DNA of 64,000 nucleotides from Paracoccus acridae (GTDB lineage Bacteria; Pseudomonadota; Alphaproteobacteria; Rhodobacterales; Rhodobacteraceae): contig NZ_BMIV01000007.1 of the NCBI RefSeq assembly GCF_014642735.1, positions 1 through 64,000 of the forward strand, in the 5' to 3' direction. The position numbers were made by a program, and so were the translations under genes. Positions within the stretch are counted from its first letter, which is position 1; each line of letters begins with the position of its first letter. Below, piece by piece: positions 55,898 through 64,000 of the stretch. The notes under the pieces were generated by a model that was not told the origin of the DNA, did no database searches, and saw only the letters and a program-made list of their open reading frames with translations.

Positions 55898-57754
55898 ATG
55901 AAAAAGTCCGACAACCCCGCCGATCCCTTCAAGAAGGCCCTGACCGAAGCGACTCGCGCCCTGGCCAGCGACCGAGAGTTGAACGTGACCTTCAGCGCCG
56001 ATCCATCTGGCGTGGCGGGCGACACCATGCGCCTGCCGCAGGTCAGCCGCCGCATGGGCCGGGACGAGGTCCTGCAGGCGCGCGGCACGGCCGATGCCCT
56101 GGCGATGCGCCTGCGCCATCACGACGCGGCGACCCATGCCCGCTTCGCCCCCGCCGGTCCCATGGCCCGAGAGCTTTACGAGGCCATGGAAACCGCGCGT
56201 TGCGAGGCGCTTGGGGCGCGCGACATGCCGGGTGCCTTGTCCAACATCGACGCCCGCATCGGCGCGGATGCCGACAAGAAGGGCTATGGCCAGATCAAGG
56301 CGCCTGCCGATGCGCCCTTGGCGGTGGCTGCCGGATACATCGTCCGACAGGCGGCGACCGGCCGGGCGCTGCCGTCCGGGGCCCAGCATGTGGCGGATCT
56401 GTGGCGCCCCTTCGTGGAACAGCAGGCGGGCGGGTCACTGTCCCATGTGAACGAGGTTCTGGCCGACCAGGCGGCGTTCTCGCGTCTGTCGCGGCAGGTG
56501 ATCAGCGACCTGGGCTATGGCGACCAGCTTGGCGACGATCCCGACCAGCCGGACGAGGACGACGCCGACGAAAACGCCGAACAGGACGAGGAAGCCGGCG
56601 ACAACCAGTCGCGCGACCAGGACGACAGCGAGGATGCCGAGGCTTCGCCCGAGCGTTCGCAGGAACAGCAGCAGGACGAACGGCAGGCCCAGGTCAGCAT
56701 GGACGATCAGTCCGACGAGCAGCTGACCGACGAGGCCGAGATGCCGGAATCGGAAACGCCGCCTGACCTGCCGCCGCCGGTCAGCGAAGCCAGCGCGGAT
56801 TACAAGGTGTTCGCCCAGCAATGGGACGAGGAAATCCGGGCCGAGGATCTGGCCGATCCGGCCGAACTGGAACGCCTGCGCGCCTATCTGGACAAGCAGC
56901 TTGAACCCCTGCGCGGCGCGGTGTCGCGGCTGGCCAACAAGTTGCAGCGCCGGTTGCAGGCCCAGCAGAACCGCAGCTGGGAATTCGACAAGGAGGAAGG
57001 CGTGCTGGACGCCGGCCGCCTGGCGCGCGTGGTGGCGAATCCGACGACGCCCCTGTCCTTCAAGGTGGAAAAGGACACCGAGTTCCGCGACACGGTGGTG
57101 ACGCTGCTGATCGACAATTCGGGGTCGATGCGGGGCCGTCCGATCAGCATTGCGGCGATCTGCGCCGACGTGCTGGCCCGCACCTTGGAACGCTGCAGCG
57201 TCAAGGTGGAGATCCTGGGCTTCACGACCCGCGCCTGGAAGGGCGGCCAATCGCGCGAGGCCTGGCTGCAGGCGGGCCGCCCTGCGCAGCCGGGGCGGCT
57301 GAACGACCTGCGCCACATCATCTACAAGCCCGCCGATGCGCCCTGGCGGCGGGTGCGGCCGAACCTTGGGCTGATGATGAAGGAAGGGTTGCTGAAGGAA
57401 AACATCGACGGCGAGGCGCTGGAATGGGCGCATAAGCGGCTGGTCCGGCGGACCGAGGCGCGCAAGATCCTGATGGTGATTTCCGACGGTGCCCCGGTCG
57501 ATGATTCGACTCTGTCGGTCAATCCGGCGAATTACCTGGAAAAGCACCTGCGCGACGTGATCGCCATGGTGGAAAAGAAGCGGATGGTCGAACTGCTGGC
57601 GATCGGCATCGGCCATGACGTGACGCGGTATTATGAACGCGCGGTGACGATCACCGATGCCGACCAGTTGGCCGGGGCGATCACCGAACAGCTTGCCGCG
57701 CTGTTCGATGCCGATCCGCGCAAGCGGGCGCGGGCCTTGGCACGGCGCGCCTGA
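55898..57754 (+). CDS. cobT: Aerobic cobaltochelatase subunit CobT
   Basis: 618 residues. CobT with CobS forms the AAA+ motor that works with CobN to insert cobalt into hydrogenobyrinate diamide in aerobic B12 synthesis. A helical N-terminal part is followed by a very acidic stretch (about 210-285) and a C-terminal VWA domain whose MIDAS reads DNSGSM at 406-411, with [10 protein letters not shown] later. Neither cobS nor cobN is in the window. Confidence 0.93.
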   Translation: MKKSDNPADPFKKALTEATRALASDRELNVTFSADPSGVAGDTMRLPQVSRRMGRDEVLQARGTADALAMRLRHHDAATHARFAPAGPMARELYEAMETARCEALGARDMPGALSNIDARIGADADKKGYGQIKAPADAPLAVAAGYIVRQAATGRALPSGAQHVADLWRPFVEQQAGGSLSHVNEVLADQAAFSRLSRQVISDLGYGDQLGDDPDQPDEDDADENAEQDEEAGDNQSRDQDDSEDAEASPERSQEQQQDERQAQVSMDDQSDEQLTDEAEMPESETPPDLPPPVSEASADYKVFAQQWDEEIRAEDLADPAELERLRAYLDKQLEPLRGAVSRLANKLQRRLQAQQNRSWEFDKEEGVLDAGRLARVVANPTTPLSFKVEKDTEFRDTVVTLLIDNSGSMRGRPISIAAICADVLARTLERCSVKVEILGFTTRAWKGGQSREAWLQAGRPAQPGRLNDLRHIIYKPADAPWRRVRPNLGLMMKEGLLKENIDGEALEWAHKRLVRRTEARKILMVISDGAPVDDSTLSVNPANYLEKHLRDVIAMVEKKRMVELLAIGIGHDVTRYYERAVTITDADQLAGAITEQLAALFDADPRKRARALARRA

Positions 57755-57769
57755 TTGCGTCCCGCGGTG

Positions 57770-57809
57770 GCAGGGGGTCTTCAACCCCCTGCGGACGCCT
57801 GCGGCGTCC
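57770..57809 (+). terminator. Tandem hairpins after cobT
   Basis: GCAGGGGG (57770-57777) pairs with CCCCCTGC (57785-57792), then GGACGCC-TGC-GGCGTCC spans 57793-57809. Followed directly by the repeat at 57811. Confidence 0.6.
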
Positions 57810-57810
57810 T

Positions 57811-57841
57811 ACCCCCGAGGATATTTCAGCACAGAAGATGG
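57811..57841 (+). repeat. CCCCGAGGATATTT intergenic element, copy 2
   Basis: ACCCCCGAGGATATTT followed by CAGCACAGAAGATGG, almost identical to 27227-27258. On the minus strand it encodes the last codons and the stop of the epimerase gene. Confidence 0.7.
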
Positions 57842-58629
57842 GGCAGGGTGGCGCGCAGTCTTGCAAGGCCACCTGGCTTCCAGCCAAGCGCATGAAGGCG
57901 GTCGCAGGTCTGGACCCGCAAGGGCGCCGGATCCGCCCGGTCGGGCAGGGGGTGCGGGCAGCCGGTCAGCGCCTGCACCTCGGCCAGCAGATCATGTCGG
58001 TCCAGGATCAAGTCGCTGCAATTGACCTGTTCGGGCGGGTCGTCCCTGTCCAGCAGAAGCAGGATCGCCTGCGCCAGGTCTTCTCCGTGAACCTCGGTCG
58101 CGATGCGGGGCGGGATGGGGCGGCCGTTCAGGAAATCGCCGAACAGGTCGCGCCATTTGCCAGGATGTCCATAAACGCCGGTGGCCCGGATCGCGGTTGC
58201 TGGCACGGGAAGGGTGGTCAGGTAAGCCTCGGCCTCCGCCTTGACCTGGCCGTAAAGGTTAACTGGCCGGGCGGGCAGGTCGTCGGGCAGCGAGGCGCCC
58301 GGGGGATGGCCGTCATGGACCGCGCGCGAGGACAGAAAGACGATGCGGCCCACCCTGTCGCGGACCGCCGCGTCGAACAGGTGGCGGGTGCCGTCGCCGT
58401 TCAGGCGCAGGAAGCTGTCGGGGTCGTTCCCCTCGCCCCCGCGATAGCGGCCTGGGGCATGGGCGAAGGCGCAATGGACCAGGGCGTCCTGCCCCGACAG
58501 GTCGGGGGCATCGCCCAACTGGAAGCCGGTGCTGCGGTCCAGCCGCGTGACCTGGTGGCCCGCCGCCTGCGCCGCCTGCAGCACGAAGCCGCCGACGATG
58601 CCCGATGCGCCGGTCAGCGCGATGCGCAT
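57826..58629 (-). CDS. NAD(P)-dependent epimerase/dehydratase family protein
   Basis: 267 residues from ATG 58629. Rossmann start RIALTGASGIVGGFVLQAA; IVFLSSRAVHDG gives the catalytic Ser region, VNLYGQVKAEAE the Tyr-x3-Lys pair (YGQVK). Extended SDR, probably acting on a nucleotide sugar or similar. Its last residues (HLLC) and TGA come from the repeat element. Overlaps the GT8 stop by one base. Confidence 0.88.
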   Translation of the reverse strand: MRIALTGASGIVGGFVLQAAQAAGHQVTRLDRSTGFQLGDAPDLSGQDALVHCAFAHAPGRYRGGEGNDPDSFLRLNGDGTRHLFDAAVRDRVGRIVFLSSRAVHDGHPPGASLPDDLPARPVNLYGQVKAEAEAYLTTLPVPATAIRATGVYGHPGKWRDLFGDFLNGRPIPPRIATEVHGEDLAQAILLLLDRDDPPEQVNCSDLILDRHDLLAEVQALTGCPHPLPDRADPAPLRVQTCDRLHALGWKPGGLARLRATLPHLLC

Positions 58630-59522
58630 CAGGCGGCCGGGCGGACCTGGGCGGCCAGATCGGGAACGGGCTGACCTTCCGCGATGGCGCGCCACAGGTC
58701 GATCAGGGGGCGCAGCAGATGGGCCTTGTCATGGTCCTGCCAGGGTTTTTCATATTGGAAATGCAGGATGCGGATGTCTTCCCAGCTCCACAATTCCGGC
58801 ATGTTCATCCAGACATATTGCAGCATGTTGTGGTGGATCGACAGTCCGTGCCAGTCGGGGAAGTAATCCTGCAGGAAGGTCTGGTCGGTGCGGCGCCAGA
58901 AGACGCCGGGCCGGTCCAGATGCGCCATCATCGCGTTGAAGGTGCGGATGTCGGGGCGCGCCGTGAAGACGCCCGAGTTCATCCGGTGGAACCCGTCCAG
59001 GCCGTCATAGACATTGGGCGCCGCGCAGAATTCGGGCAAATCGAACAGCTTTTCCACCGGGCGCAGCACCACGGCGTCGGCGTCGATGAAGACGCAGCGG
59101 TCGTAGTCAAGCTGCCACAGCCGCAGCTTGACGAAGTTGTCCAGCGGCGTGTGGAAATCGGGCTTGCCGCCCTGGGTGAAGGCCGCGCGGGCGTGCAGGG
59201 CATCGCGTGCATGGGCGCGGTCGAAAGCCTCGGACGTGGGCAGAAGGTCGGCGGCGATCAGCCGGGCGCCATGGGCGCGCAGCCGGGCCAGATGGGCGGG
59301 GCCAAGGCCGCGATGCATCACCACCAGATCCGCGCGCGTTCCCGTCAGTTTCAGCGACCGCAGCAGCGCCTCGGCCCCCGGCAGATAGTCGGGATTGGTG
59401 ACCAGCGTGACATAGGCATGGTCGGTCCGGGCCGCCGTTTCGGGCCGCAGGCCTTCGGGCAGGCTGTGATCGCTGTCGCGCAAGGCTGTCCGATACAGCG
59501 GCGAGATCCGGGTGGTGTCCAT
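58629..59522 (-). CDS. GT8-family glycosyltransferase
   Basis: 297 residues. AYVTLVTNPDYLPGAEALLRSL opens the glycogenin/galactinol-synthase-type fold; FIDADAVVLRPVEKLF has the metal-binding DxD; FNAGMF-like segment appears as RMNSGVFTARP; the C-terminal HFQYEKPW carries the His-x-Lys-P-like region. Donor and acceptor unknown. In one unit with the epimerase gene. Confidence 0.85.
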   Translation of the reverse strand: MDTTRISPLYRTALRDSDHSLPEGLRPETAARTDHAYVTLVTNPDYLPGAEALLRSLKLTGTRADLVVMHRGLGPAHLARLRAHGARLIAADLLPTSEAFDRAHARDALHARAAFTQGGKPDFHTPLDNFVKLRLWQLDYDRCVFIDADAVVLRPVEKLFDLPEFCAAPNVYDGLDGFHRMNSGVFTARPDIRTFNAMMAHLDRPGVFWRRTDQTFLQDYFPDWHGLSIHHNMLQYVWMNMPELWSWEDIRILHFQYEKPWQDHDKAHLLRPLIDLWRAIAEGQPVPDLAAQVRPAA

Positions 59523-59669
59523 CGGCTATCCTGGGCGGTGCAAACAAGTCTGACAGCGGGTTGGTGCGACGTTATTGCAGTTTTGTAAACCGTTGATGAC
59601 TGAACGCGGCGGCCTTTGCCATGGTTCAACCGCAAGGCTAACCTGCCCGCATCAACCAGGGAAATGACC

Positions 59670-61049
59670 ATGAGCCTGCCCAACCCCCTTTCCGACCGTC
59701 TGCGTGGCATCTTGGGAACACGTCTGTCCGAGACGGCGGCAGACCGTGACCATCACGCGCAATCCGAAAGCTTTCACCGTTCGCCGCCACCCGATGCCGT
59801 GGCCTGGCCCGACAGCGCCGAGGAAGTGTCGGCGATCCTGTCCGCCTGCAACGAGGCGGGCGTCCCGGTGGTGGCCTGGGGGACCGGCACCTCGCTGGAA
59901 GGGCATGCCTTGCCGGTGGGCGGGGGCATCAGCCTGGACCTGTCGCGCATGGACAAGGTGGTCGAGGTCCGGGCCGAGGACATGCAGGCCAGCGTCCAGC
60001 CGGGCGTCACCCGAGAGGCGCTGAACACGGAACTGCGCGCAACGGGGTTGTTCTTTCCGGTCGATCCCGGCGCCAATGCCAGCCTGGGCGGGATGGCCGC
60101 GACGCGGGCAAGCGGGACGACGGCCGTGCGATACGGCACGATGCGCGACAACGTGCTGGCCTTGCAGGTGGTGCTGGCCGACGGGCGCATCATCCGCACC
60201 GGCACGCGGGCGGCGAAATCCAGCGCGGGTTACGATCTGACCGGGCTGTTCGTCGGATCTGAAGGGACGCTGGGCGTCATCACCGAACTGACCCTGCGCC
60301 TGCACGGCCAGCCCGAGGAGGTGGCCGCCGCAGTCTGCGCCTTCGATAGCCTGGATCATGCGGTGGAATGCGTCAGCGCCACGATCCAGTCGGGCATTCC
60401 CATGGCGCGGATCGAATTCGTCGATGCGGCAAGCGCGCGGGCCTTCAACCTGCATTCGGGCAGCAGCCTGCCGGAACAGCCGCATCTGATGATCGAATTC
60501 CACGGCAGTCCCGGCGCCGTGCGCGAGGACGCCGCCCGCTTTGGCGAGATCGCGGCCGAGTTCGGTGCCCAGGGCTTCGACTGGGCCACTTCGGCCGAGG
60601 ATCGCGCCCGGTTGTGGCGGATGCGGCACGGGGCCTATCACGCGTGTCTGGCCTTGCGGCCCGGCGCCTCGGGGTTGATCACGGATGTCTGCGTGCCGAT
60701 GTCGCACCTGCCCGCCGCCGTCCATGCGGCAGCCGAGGATATCGCCGCCGAAGGCCTGATCGGTCCCATCCTGGGCCATGTGGGCGACGGCAATTTCCAT
60801 TCGCTTCTGCTGGTCGATCCCGCCAATGCCGACGAAGTCGCGGCGGCCAAGCGCATCGCCACCCGCATGGCCGAACGCGCCCTTGCCGTGGGCGGCACGA
60901 TCAGCGGCGAACATGGCGTGGGCCTGGGCAAGCGCGGCCTGATGCAGGCCCAGCATGGCGAGGGCTGGCAGCTGATGGGCCAGATCAAGGCGGCGCTGGA
61001 TCCCCGGGGCATCCTCAACCCCGGAAAGCTGGTGCCCGACAGGAACTAG
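59670..61049 (+). CDS. FAD-linked oxidase, D-lactate dehydrogenase (cytochrome) type
   Basis: 459 residues from ATG 59670 with AGGGAA at a good distance; ATG 59664 is an alternative. FAD-binding: VAWGTGTSLEGHALPVGGG and DPGANASLGGMAATRASGT; SEGTLGVITELTLRLHG; C-terminal metal site HVGDGNFHS and GEHGVGLGKRG. Family GlcD/Dld. It may oxidise D-lactate or another 2-hydroxyacid and pass electrons to cytochrome or quinone. Confidence 0.9.
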   Translation: MSLPNPLSDRLRGILGTRLSETAADRDHHAQSESFHRSPPPDAVAWPDSAEEVSAILSACNEAGVPVVAWGTGTSLEGHALPVGGGISLDLSRMDKVVEVRAEDMQASVQPGVTREALNTELRATGLFFPVDPGANASLGGMAATRASGTTAVRYGTMRDNVLALQVVLADGRIIRTGTRAAKSSAGYDLTGLFVGSEGTLGVITELTLRLHGQPEEVAAAVCAFDSLDHAVECVSATIQSGIPMARIEFVDAASARAFNLHSGSSLPEQPHLMIEFHGSPGAVREDAARFGEIAAEFGAQGFDWATSAEDRARLWRMRHGAYHACLALRPGASGLITDVCVPMSHLPAAVHAAAEDIAAEGLIGPILGHVGDGNFHSLLLVDPANADEVAAAKRIATRMAERALAVGGTISGEHGVGLGKRGLMQAQHGEGWQLMGQIKAALDPRGILNPGKLVPDRN

Positions 61050-61094
61050 GCCAACCTTCGGCAGTTTCCTTGTCAAGCCATCGGAGAAAACCCC

Positions 61095-61424
61095 ATGTCC
61101 CATAATGACAACAACCCGCAGCGTTCGGCCCGTCGCCATGTGCCTGCGCTGACCGCCCTTGCCATTGTCCTGATCGCCGCCTTCCTGGCCTTCCTGGTGT
61201 TCCGGCCGGGCATGGACGACCAGAACGAAGGGATAGCCACGACCCCGCCCCCTGCCGACACGCCGATCACCAATGCCGAGGGGACCGACGGCACCGCGCC
61301 GCCCCTGGTTTCGCCCGAAGGCCTGCCGGAACCCGAGGAAGGAGAGGTTCGCGGCACCGAAGCTGCCCCGGCGACGGAAGACGTTGCTCCCGCGACCCAG
61401 GATGCCCCCGAGCAGGCGAACTGA
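61095..61424 (+). CDS. Small single-pass membrane protein with acidic, Pro-rich tail
   Basis: 109 residues. One TM helix at about 18-38 (ALTALAIVLIAAFLAFLVF), then a periplasmic, Pro/Glu/Thr-rich tail probably disordered. CGGAG lies before the start. No family recognised. Confidence 0.65.
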   Translation: MSHNDNNPQRSARRHVPALTALAIVLIAAFLAFLVFRPGMDDQNEGIATTPPPADTPITNAEGTDGTAPPLVSPEGLPEPEEGEVRGTEAAPATEDVAPATQDAPEQAN

Positions 61425-61467
61425 CTGACGCACTCGTGACCGTCACGGCCCGGTGACTTTGCCTCAC

Positions 61468-61518
61468 GATCTTGCGATAAGCGACCCCAAGGGCGTGCCA
61501 AACGCCCATCGCAAGATC
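61468..61518 (+). promoter_or_regulatory. Nested inverted repeat before the GH25 gene
   Basis: GATCTTGCGAT (61468-61478) pairs with ATCGCAAGATC (61508-61518), an 11-bp perfect stem. Inside it GGGCGT (61491-61496) pairs with ACGCCC (61502-61507). The outer stem ends 11 nt before the ATG, beside the SD. It could be a terminator for the upstream gene, a translational control hairpin or an operator. Confidence 0.6.
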
Positions 61519-61529
61519 GAAGGGGCAGG

Positions 61530-62321
61530 ATGCGGTATTTTACCAAGATATTGATGGGGCTGATGTTGGTGCTGGCGGTCGCTTGTTCGCGCACGCCGGA
61601 ACGCGGCGGATACCGCCCCGCGCCGGGACCGGGGGCCAATCCGCAACTGGGCGATTCAGCCCCGCATGACTGGGGCGGTCGCGGCCCCTATGGCCACGCG
61701 GTCCATGGCATTGACGTGTCCCGCTGGCAGGGCGACATCGACTGGAACCGTGTCCGCAACGCGGGAATCAGTTTCGCCTTCATCAAGGCGACCGAAGGGG
61801 GCGATCACTACGACCCGAACTTCCACCGCTATTGGAGGGAAGCCGCGCAGGCCCGCATCCCGCGCGGTGCCTATCACTACTATTACTTCTGCCGCAGCGG
61901 GGCGGAACAGGCCGCCTGGTTCATCCGCCAGGTCCCGCGAGAGATCGGCTCGCTTCCGCCGGTCATCGACCTTGAATGGACCAATTCGCGGACCTGCCCG
62001 TATCGGCCCTCGCCGGCCGAGGTCAAGCAGCAGGCGTCCATCTTCATGGACATCGTCGGCCGCCACTACGGGCAGCGCCCGATCATCTATACGACGGTCG
62101 ATTTCTATCGCGACAACCGGCTGGGCGACATGCGGGCGGAATTCTGGCTGCGTTCCGTCGCCAACCATCCCAGCGTTCCTTATCCCGGGCAGCGTTGGGC
62201 CTTCTGGCAATATACCGGCACCGGGATCGTGCCGGGCATCCGGGGCAATACCGACCTCAACGCCTTTGCGGGCAGCCGCGCGGATTGGGTGCGATGGTTG
62301 CAGACGCGCCTGACGCGGTAA
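61530..62321 (+). CDS. GH25 lysozyme-type lipoprotein
   Basis: 263 residues. Lipoprotein signal with lipobox AVAC (Cys19). The GH25 muramidase domain has GIDVSRWQGDIDW (Asp62), FAFIKATEGGDHYD, VIDLEWTNSR (Asp147, Glu149 catalytic pair) and AFWQYTGTGIVPGIRGN. It would cut peptidoglycan beta-1,4 bonds from the periplasm. The 3' end overlaps the next gene by 28 nt. Confidence 0.9.
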   Translation: MRYFTKILMGLMLVLAVACSRTPERGGYRPAPGPGANPQLGDSAPHDWGGRGPYGHAVHGIDVSRWQGDIDWNRVRNAGISFAFIKATEGGDHYDPNFHRYWREAAQARIPRGAYHYYYFCRSGAEQAAWFIRQVPREIGSLPPVIDLEWTNSRTCPYRPSPAEVKQQASIFMDIVGRHYGQRPIIYTTVDFYRDNRLGDMRAEFWLRSVANHPSVPYPGQRWAFWQYTGTGIVPGIRGNTDLNAFAGSRADWVRWLQTRLTR

Positions 62322-62956
62322 GGCCGCGCGCGCGGCTGTGGGTCGAGTTCGCGGCGCTCTATATCGGGGCGCCGCTGGCCATTGCGCTGTTCATGCCGCC
62401 CCATCTGCTGTTCCGCGCGCTTGCGGTGTTCAGCATGGTCGGCATGGGCCTGTTGTGGTTGACCGGAAGCTTCAGATGGCGGTCCCTGGTGCGTGGCTGG
62501 CGCCGCCTTCCCTGGGCCGAGATCGCGGGCATCGCGCTGATCACGCTGGCCGCGGGCGCGCTGATCCTGTGGCAGACCCGACCCGGCGCGTTGTTCGCGA
62601 TGGCCCGCGCCTGGCCCGAGCGTCTGGCGGCGATCTGGCTGTTCTATCCGTTTCTGTCGGCGCTGCCGCAGGAACTGATCTTCCGCCCGCTGTTCTTCCA
62701 TCGCTACGCCGCCATCCTGCCCAAGGGGCGGGCGGCAATCGCGCTGAACGCCGCGGTCTTTTCATTCGCGCACCTGATGTACTGGTCCTGGATCGTGGCG
62801 ATCCTGACCTTTCTGGGCGGCTGGTTCTTCGCCCGCGCCTATCTGCGCCACGGCTTCCCCTCGGCCTGGCTGCTGCACGCGGTCGCGGGCAACGTGCTGT
62901 TCGCGGTCGGCATGGGCGTCTATTTCTACAGCGGCAACGTGGTGCGGCCGTTCTGA
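62294..62956 (+). CDS. CPBP-family intramembrane metalloprotease-like protein
   Basis: 220 residues from ATG 62294, with about six TM helices. Motif 1 reads PQELIFRPLFFHRY (ExxxR present, but the usual first Glu is Gln); motif 2 is FSFAHLMY; motif 3 is HAVAGNVLF. Family of CAAX proteases and bacteriocin-processing enzymes. Substrate unknown. Confidence 0.8.
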   Translation: MVADAPDAVRPRARLWVEFAALYIGAPLAIALFMPPHLLFRALAVFSMVGMGLLWLTGSFRWRSLVRGWRRLPWAEIAGIALITLAAGALILWQTRPGALFAMARAWPERLAAIWLFYPFLSALPQELIFRPLFFHRYAAILPKGRAAIALNAAVFSFAHLMYWSWIVAILTFLGGWFFARAYLRHGFPSAWLLHAVAGNVLFAVGMGVYFYSGNVVRPF

Positions 62957-62960
62957 CCGG

Positions 62961-62989
62961 TTGACTTCCCGCCCCCGCCACGCTTGATG
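62961..62989 (+). promoter_or_regulatory. Promoter of aspS
   Basis: TTGACT (62961-62966) and TTGATG (62984-62989) are 17 bp apart; leader about 20 nt with GGGGAA as the ribosome-binding site. Confidence 0.4.
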
Positions 62990-63015
62990 CAGGGCGGATT
63001 ATTCGGGGAACGACC

Positions 63016-64000
63016 ATGCACGCCTATCGCAGCCATACCTGCGGCGATCTGACCGCCGCCCATGCAGGGGAAACCGTCCGCCTGTCGGGCTGGGTCCATC
63101 GGGTCCGCGACCACGGGGGCGTGCTGTTCGTCGATCTGCGCGACCATTACGGCATGACCCAGGTGCTGGCCGACAGCGACAGCCCGGCCTTTGCCGCGAT
63201 GGACAAGCTGCGGGCCGAAACCGTGATCCGCATCGACGGCCGCGTGAAGCTGCGCGACGCGTCCCTGATCAACCCCAAGCTGCCCACCGGCGAGATCGAA
63301 GTCTATGCGACCGACCTGGAGGTCCTGGGCCCTTCGGACGAACTGCCGCTGCCGGTCTTCGGCGACCAGGAATACCCCGAGGAAACGCGGCTGGCATACC
63401 GCTTCCTGGACCTGCGCCGCGAGTCGCTGCACAACAACATCATGCTGCGGTCGCAGGTGATCCGGTCGATCCGCAACCGCATGTGGGACCAGGGCTTCAC
63501 GGAATTCCAGACCCCGATCATCACCGCGTCCTCGCCCGAAGGGGCGCGCGACTTCCTGGTGCCCTCGCGCCTGCATCCGGGCAAGTTCTATGCCCTGCCG
63601 CAGGCCCCCCAGCAGTTCAAGCAGCTGATCATGGTCGCGGGCTTCGACAAGTATTTCCAGATCGCCCCCTGCTTCCGCGACGAGGATCCGCGCGCCGACC
63701 GCAGCCCGACGGACTTCTACCAGCTTGACCTGGAAATGTCCTTCGTGGACCAGGAGGATGTCTTCGCCGCGATCCAGCCCGTGATCCAGGGCCTGTTCGA
63801 AGAATTCGGCAACGGCCGCCCCGTCGATGCCAACTGGCCGCGCATTCCTTATGCCGAGGCCCTGCTGAAATACGGCAGCGACAAGCCCGACCTGCGCAAC
63901 CCGATCGAGATGCAGGTGGTCAGCGACCACTTCCGCGGTTCCGGCTTCGGCATCTTCGCCAAGCTGCTGGAACAGGAAGGCACCGAGGTCCGCGCCATTC
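63016..64000 (+). CDS. aspS: Aspartyl-tRNA synthetase, 5' part (partial)
   Basis: 328 codons visible before the window ends. An N-terminal OB anticodon-binding domain ([23 protein letters not shown]) is followed by class II motif 1 ([19 protein letters not shown]) and motif 2 ([10 protein letters not shown]). [16 protein letters not shown] is typical of bacterial AspRS. Whether it is discriminating or acts also on tRNA-Asn is not visible. Confidence 0.96.
   Translation, partial: MHAYRSHTCGDLTAAHAGETVRLSGWVHRVRDHGGVLFVDLRDHYGMTQVLADSDSPAFAAMDKLRAETVIRIDGRVKLRDASLINPKLPTGEIEVYATDLEVLGPSDELPLPVFGDQEYPEETRLAYRFLDLRRESLHNNIMLRSQVIRSIRNRMWDQGFTEFQTPIITASSPEGARDFLVPSRLHPGKFYALPQAPQQFKQLIMVAGFDKYFQIAPCFRDEDPRADRSPTDFYQLDLEMSFVDQEDVFAAIQPVIQGLFEEFGNGRPVDANWPRIPYAEALLKYGSDKPDLRNPIEMQVVSDHFRGSGFGIFAKLLEQEGTEVRAI

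Noticed and set aside
1..64000. CRISPR arrays, prophage, insertion sequences and plasmid or conjugation genes
   Set aside because: None seen on reading both strands: no regularly spaced direct repeats, transposase, integrase or phage structural motifs.

Overview
The window is about 64 kb of GC-rich chromosome (estimated in the mid-60s % GC) from an alphaproteobacterium, most likely a Paracoccus or a close relative in the Rhodobacteraceae/Paracoccaceae. The evidence is a complete str-S10-spc-alpha ribosomal cluster without rpmJ or infA, a four-cysteine adenylate kinase lid, a LuxR/LuxI pair directly behind rplQ (an arrangement I recall from P. denitrificans PdnR/PdnI), a bztABCD amino-acid transporter, an imuA-imuB-dnaE2 cassette with GAAC-N7 LexA-like sites, and an opgG-opgH-opgC operon. 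No phage, insertion sequence, CRISPR array or plasmid function was seen. The species assignment is inference.

Layout: 1-50 is the end of tuf. 181-9726 is S10/spc (rpsJ to rpmD). 9846-11179 holds two secreted-protein genes that interrupt spc. 11392-16654 is rplO-secY-adk and rpsM-rpsK-rpoA-rplQ. 16931-18229 is a quorum-sensing pair. 18278-22400 is a tight housekeeping run (rarA, crcB, rluC, HAD phosphatase, ATP12). 22427-27197 is the acidic/amide amino-acid ABC transporter. 27268-33875 is a long minus-strand block (rpmH, rnpA, yidD, ttcA, yidC, MOSC, engB, argB, sixA-like). 34137-35558 is an orphan histidine kinase, followed by tRNA-Arg(ACG). 35896-41335 is the SOS mutasome cassette. 41457-46964 holds a 25-residue membrane peptide, Kdo transferase, a DUF1178 protein, aspartokinase and EI-Ntr. 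47041-51908 is periplasmic glucan synthesis, followed by tRNA-Cys. 52137-55092 is pcm-tolC-popZ-like. 55163-59522 holds an FMN reductase, cobT, an epimerase and a GT8 glycosyltransferase. 59670 to the end holds a D-lactate-dehydrogenase-like enzyme, a GH25 lysozyme lipoprotein, a CPBP protease and the 5' part of aspS.

Points that stand out: (1) dnaE2 carries an apparent one-base insertion in a G5 run at 41014-41018 that separates its OB domain from the polymerase core, while imuA and imuB are open. (2) luxR and cobT each have a -10 element placed so that transcription would begin at or within a base or two of the ATG, with no Shine-Dalgarno, so both may be leaderless. (3) The ribosomal cluster is punctuated by GC-rich hairpins at block boundaries, including a canonical terminator between rplP and rpmC, and by a recurring GTGCGTGC/GCACGCAC palindrome. 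(4) A hairpin plus CCCCGAGGATATTT element occurs twice and in one copy supplies the stop codon of a gene. (5) A popZ-position gene with a PopZ-like N-terminal motif lies behind tolC.

All promoter, hairpin and LexA-box calls are by-eye matches. Functional assignments rest on recognisable motifs and gene order; no database search was run.
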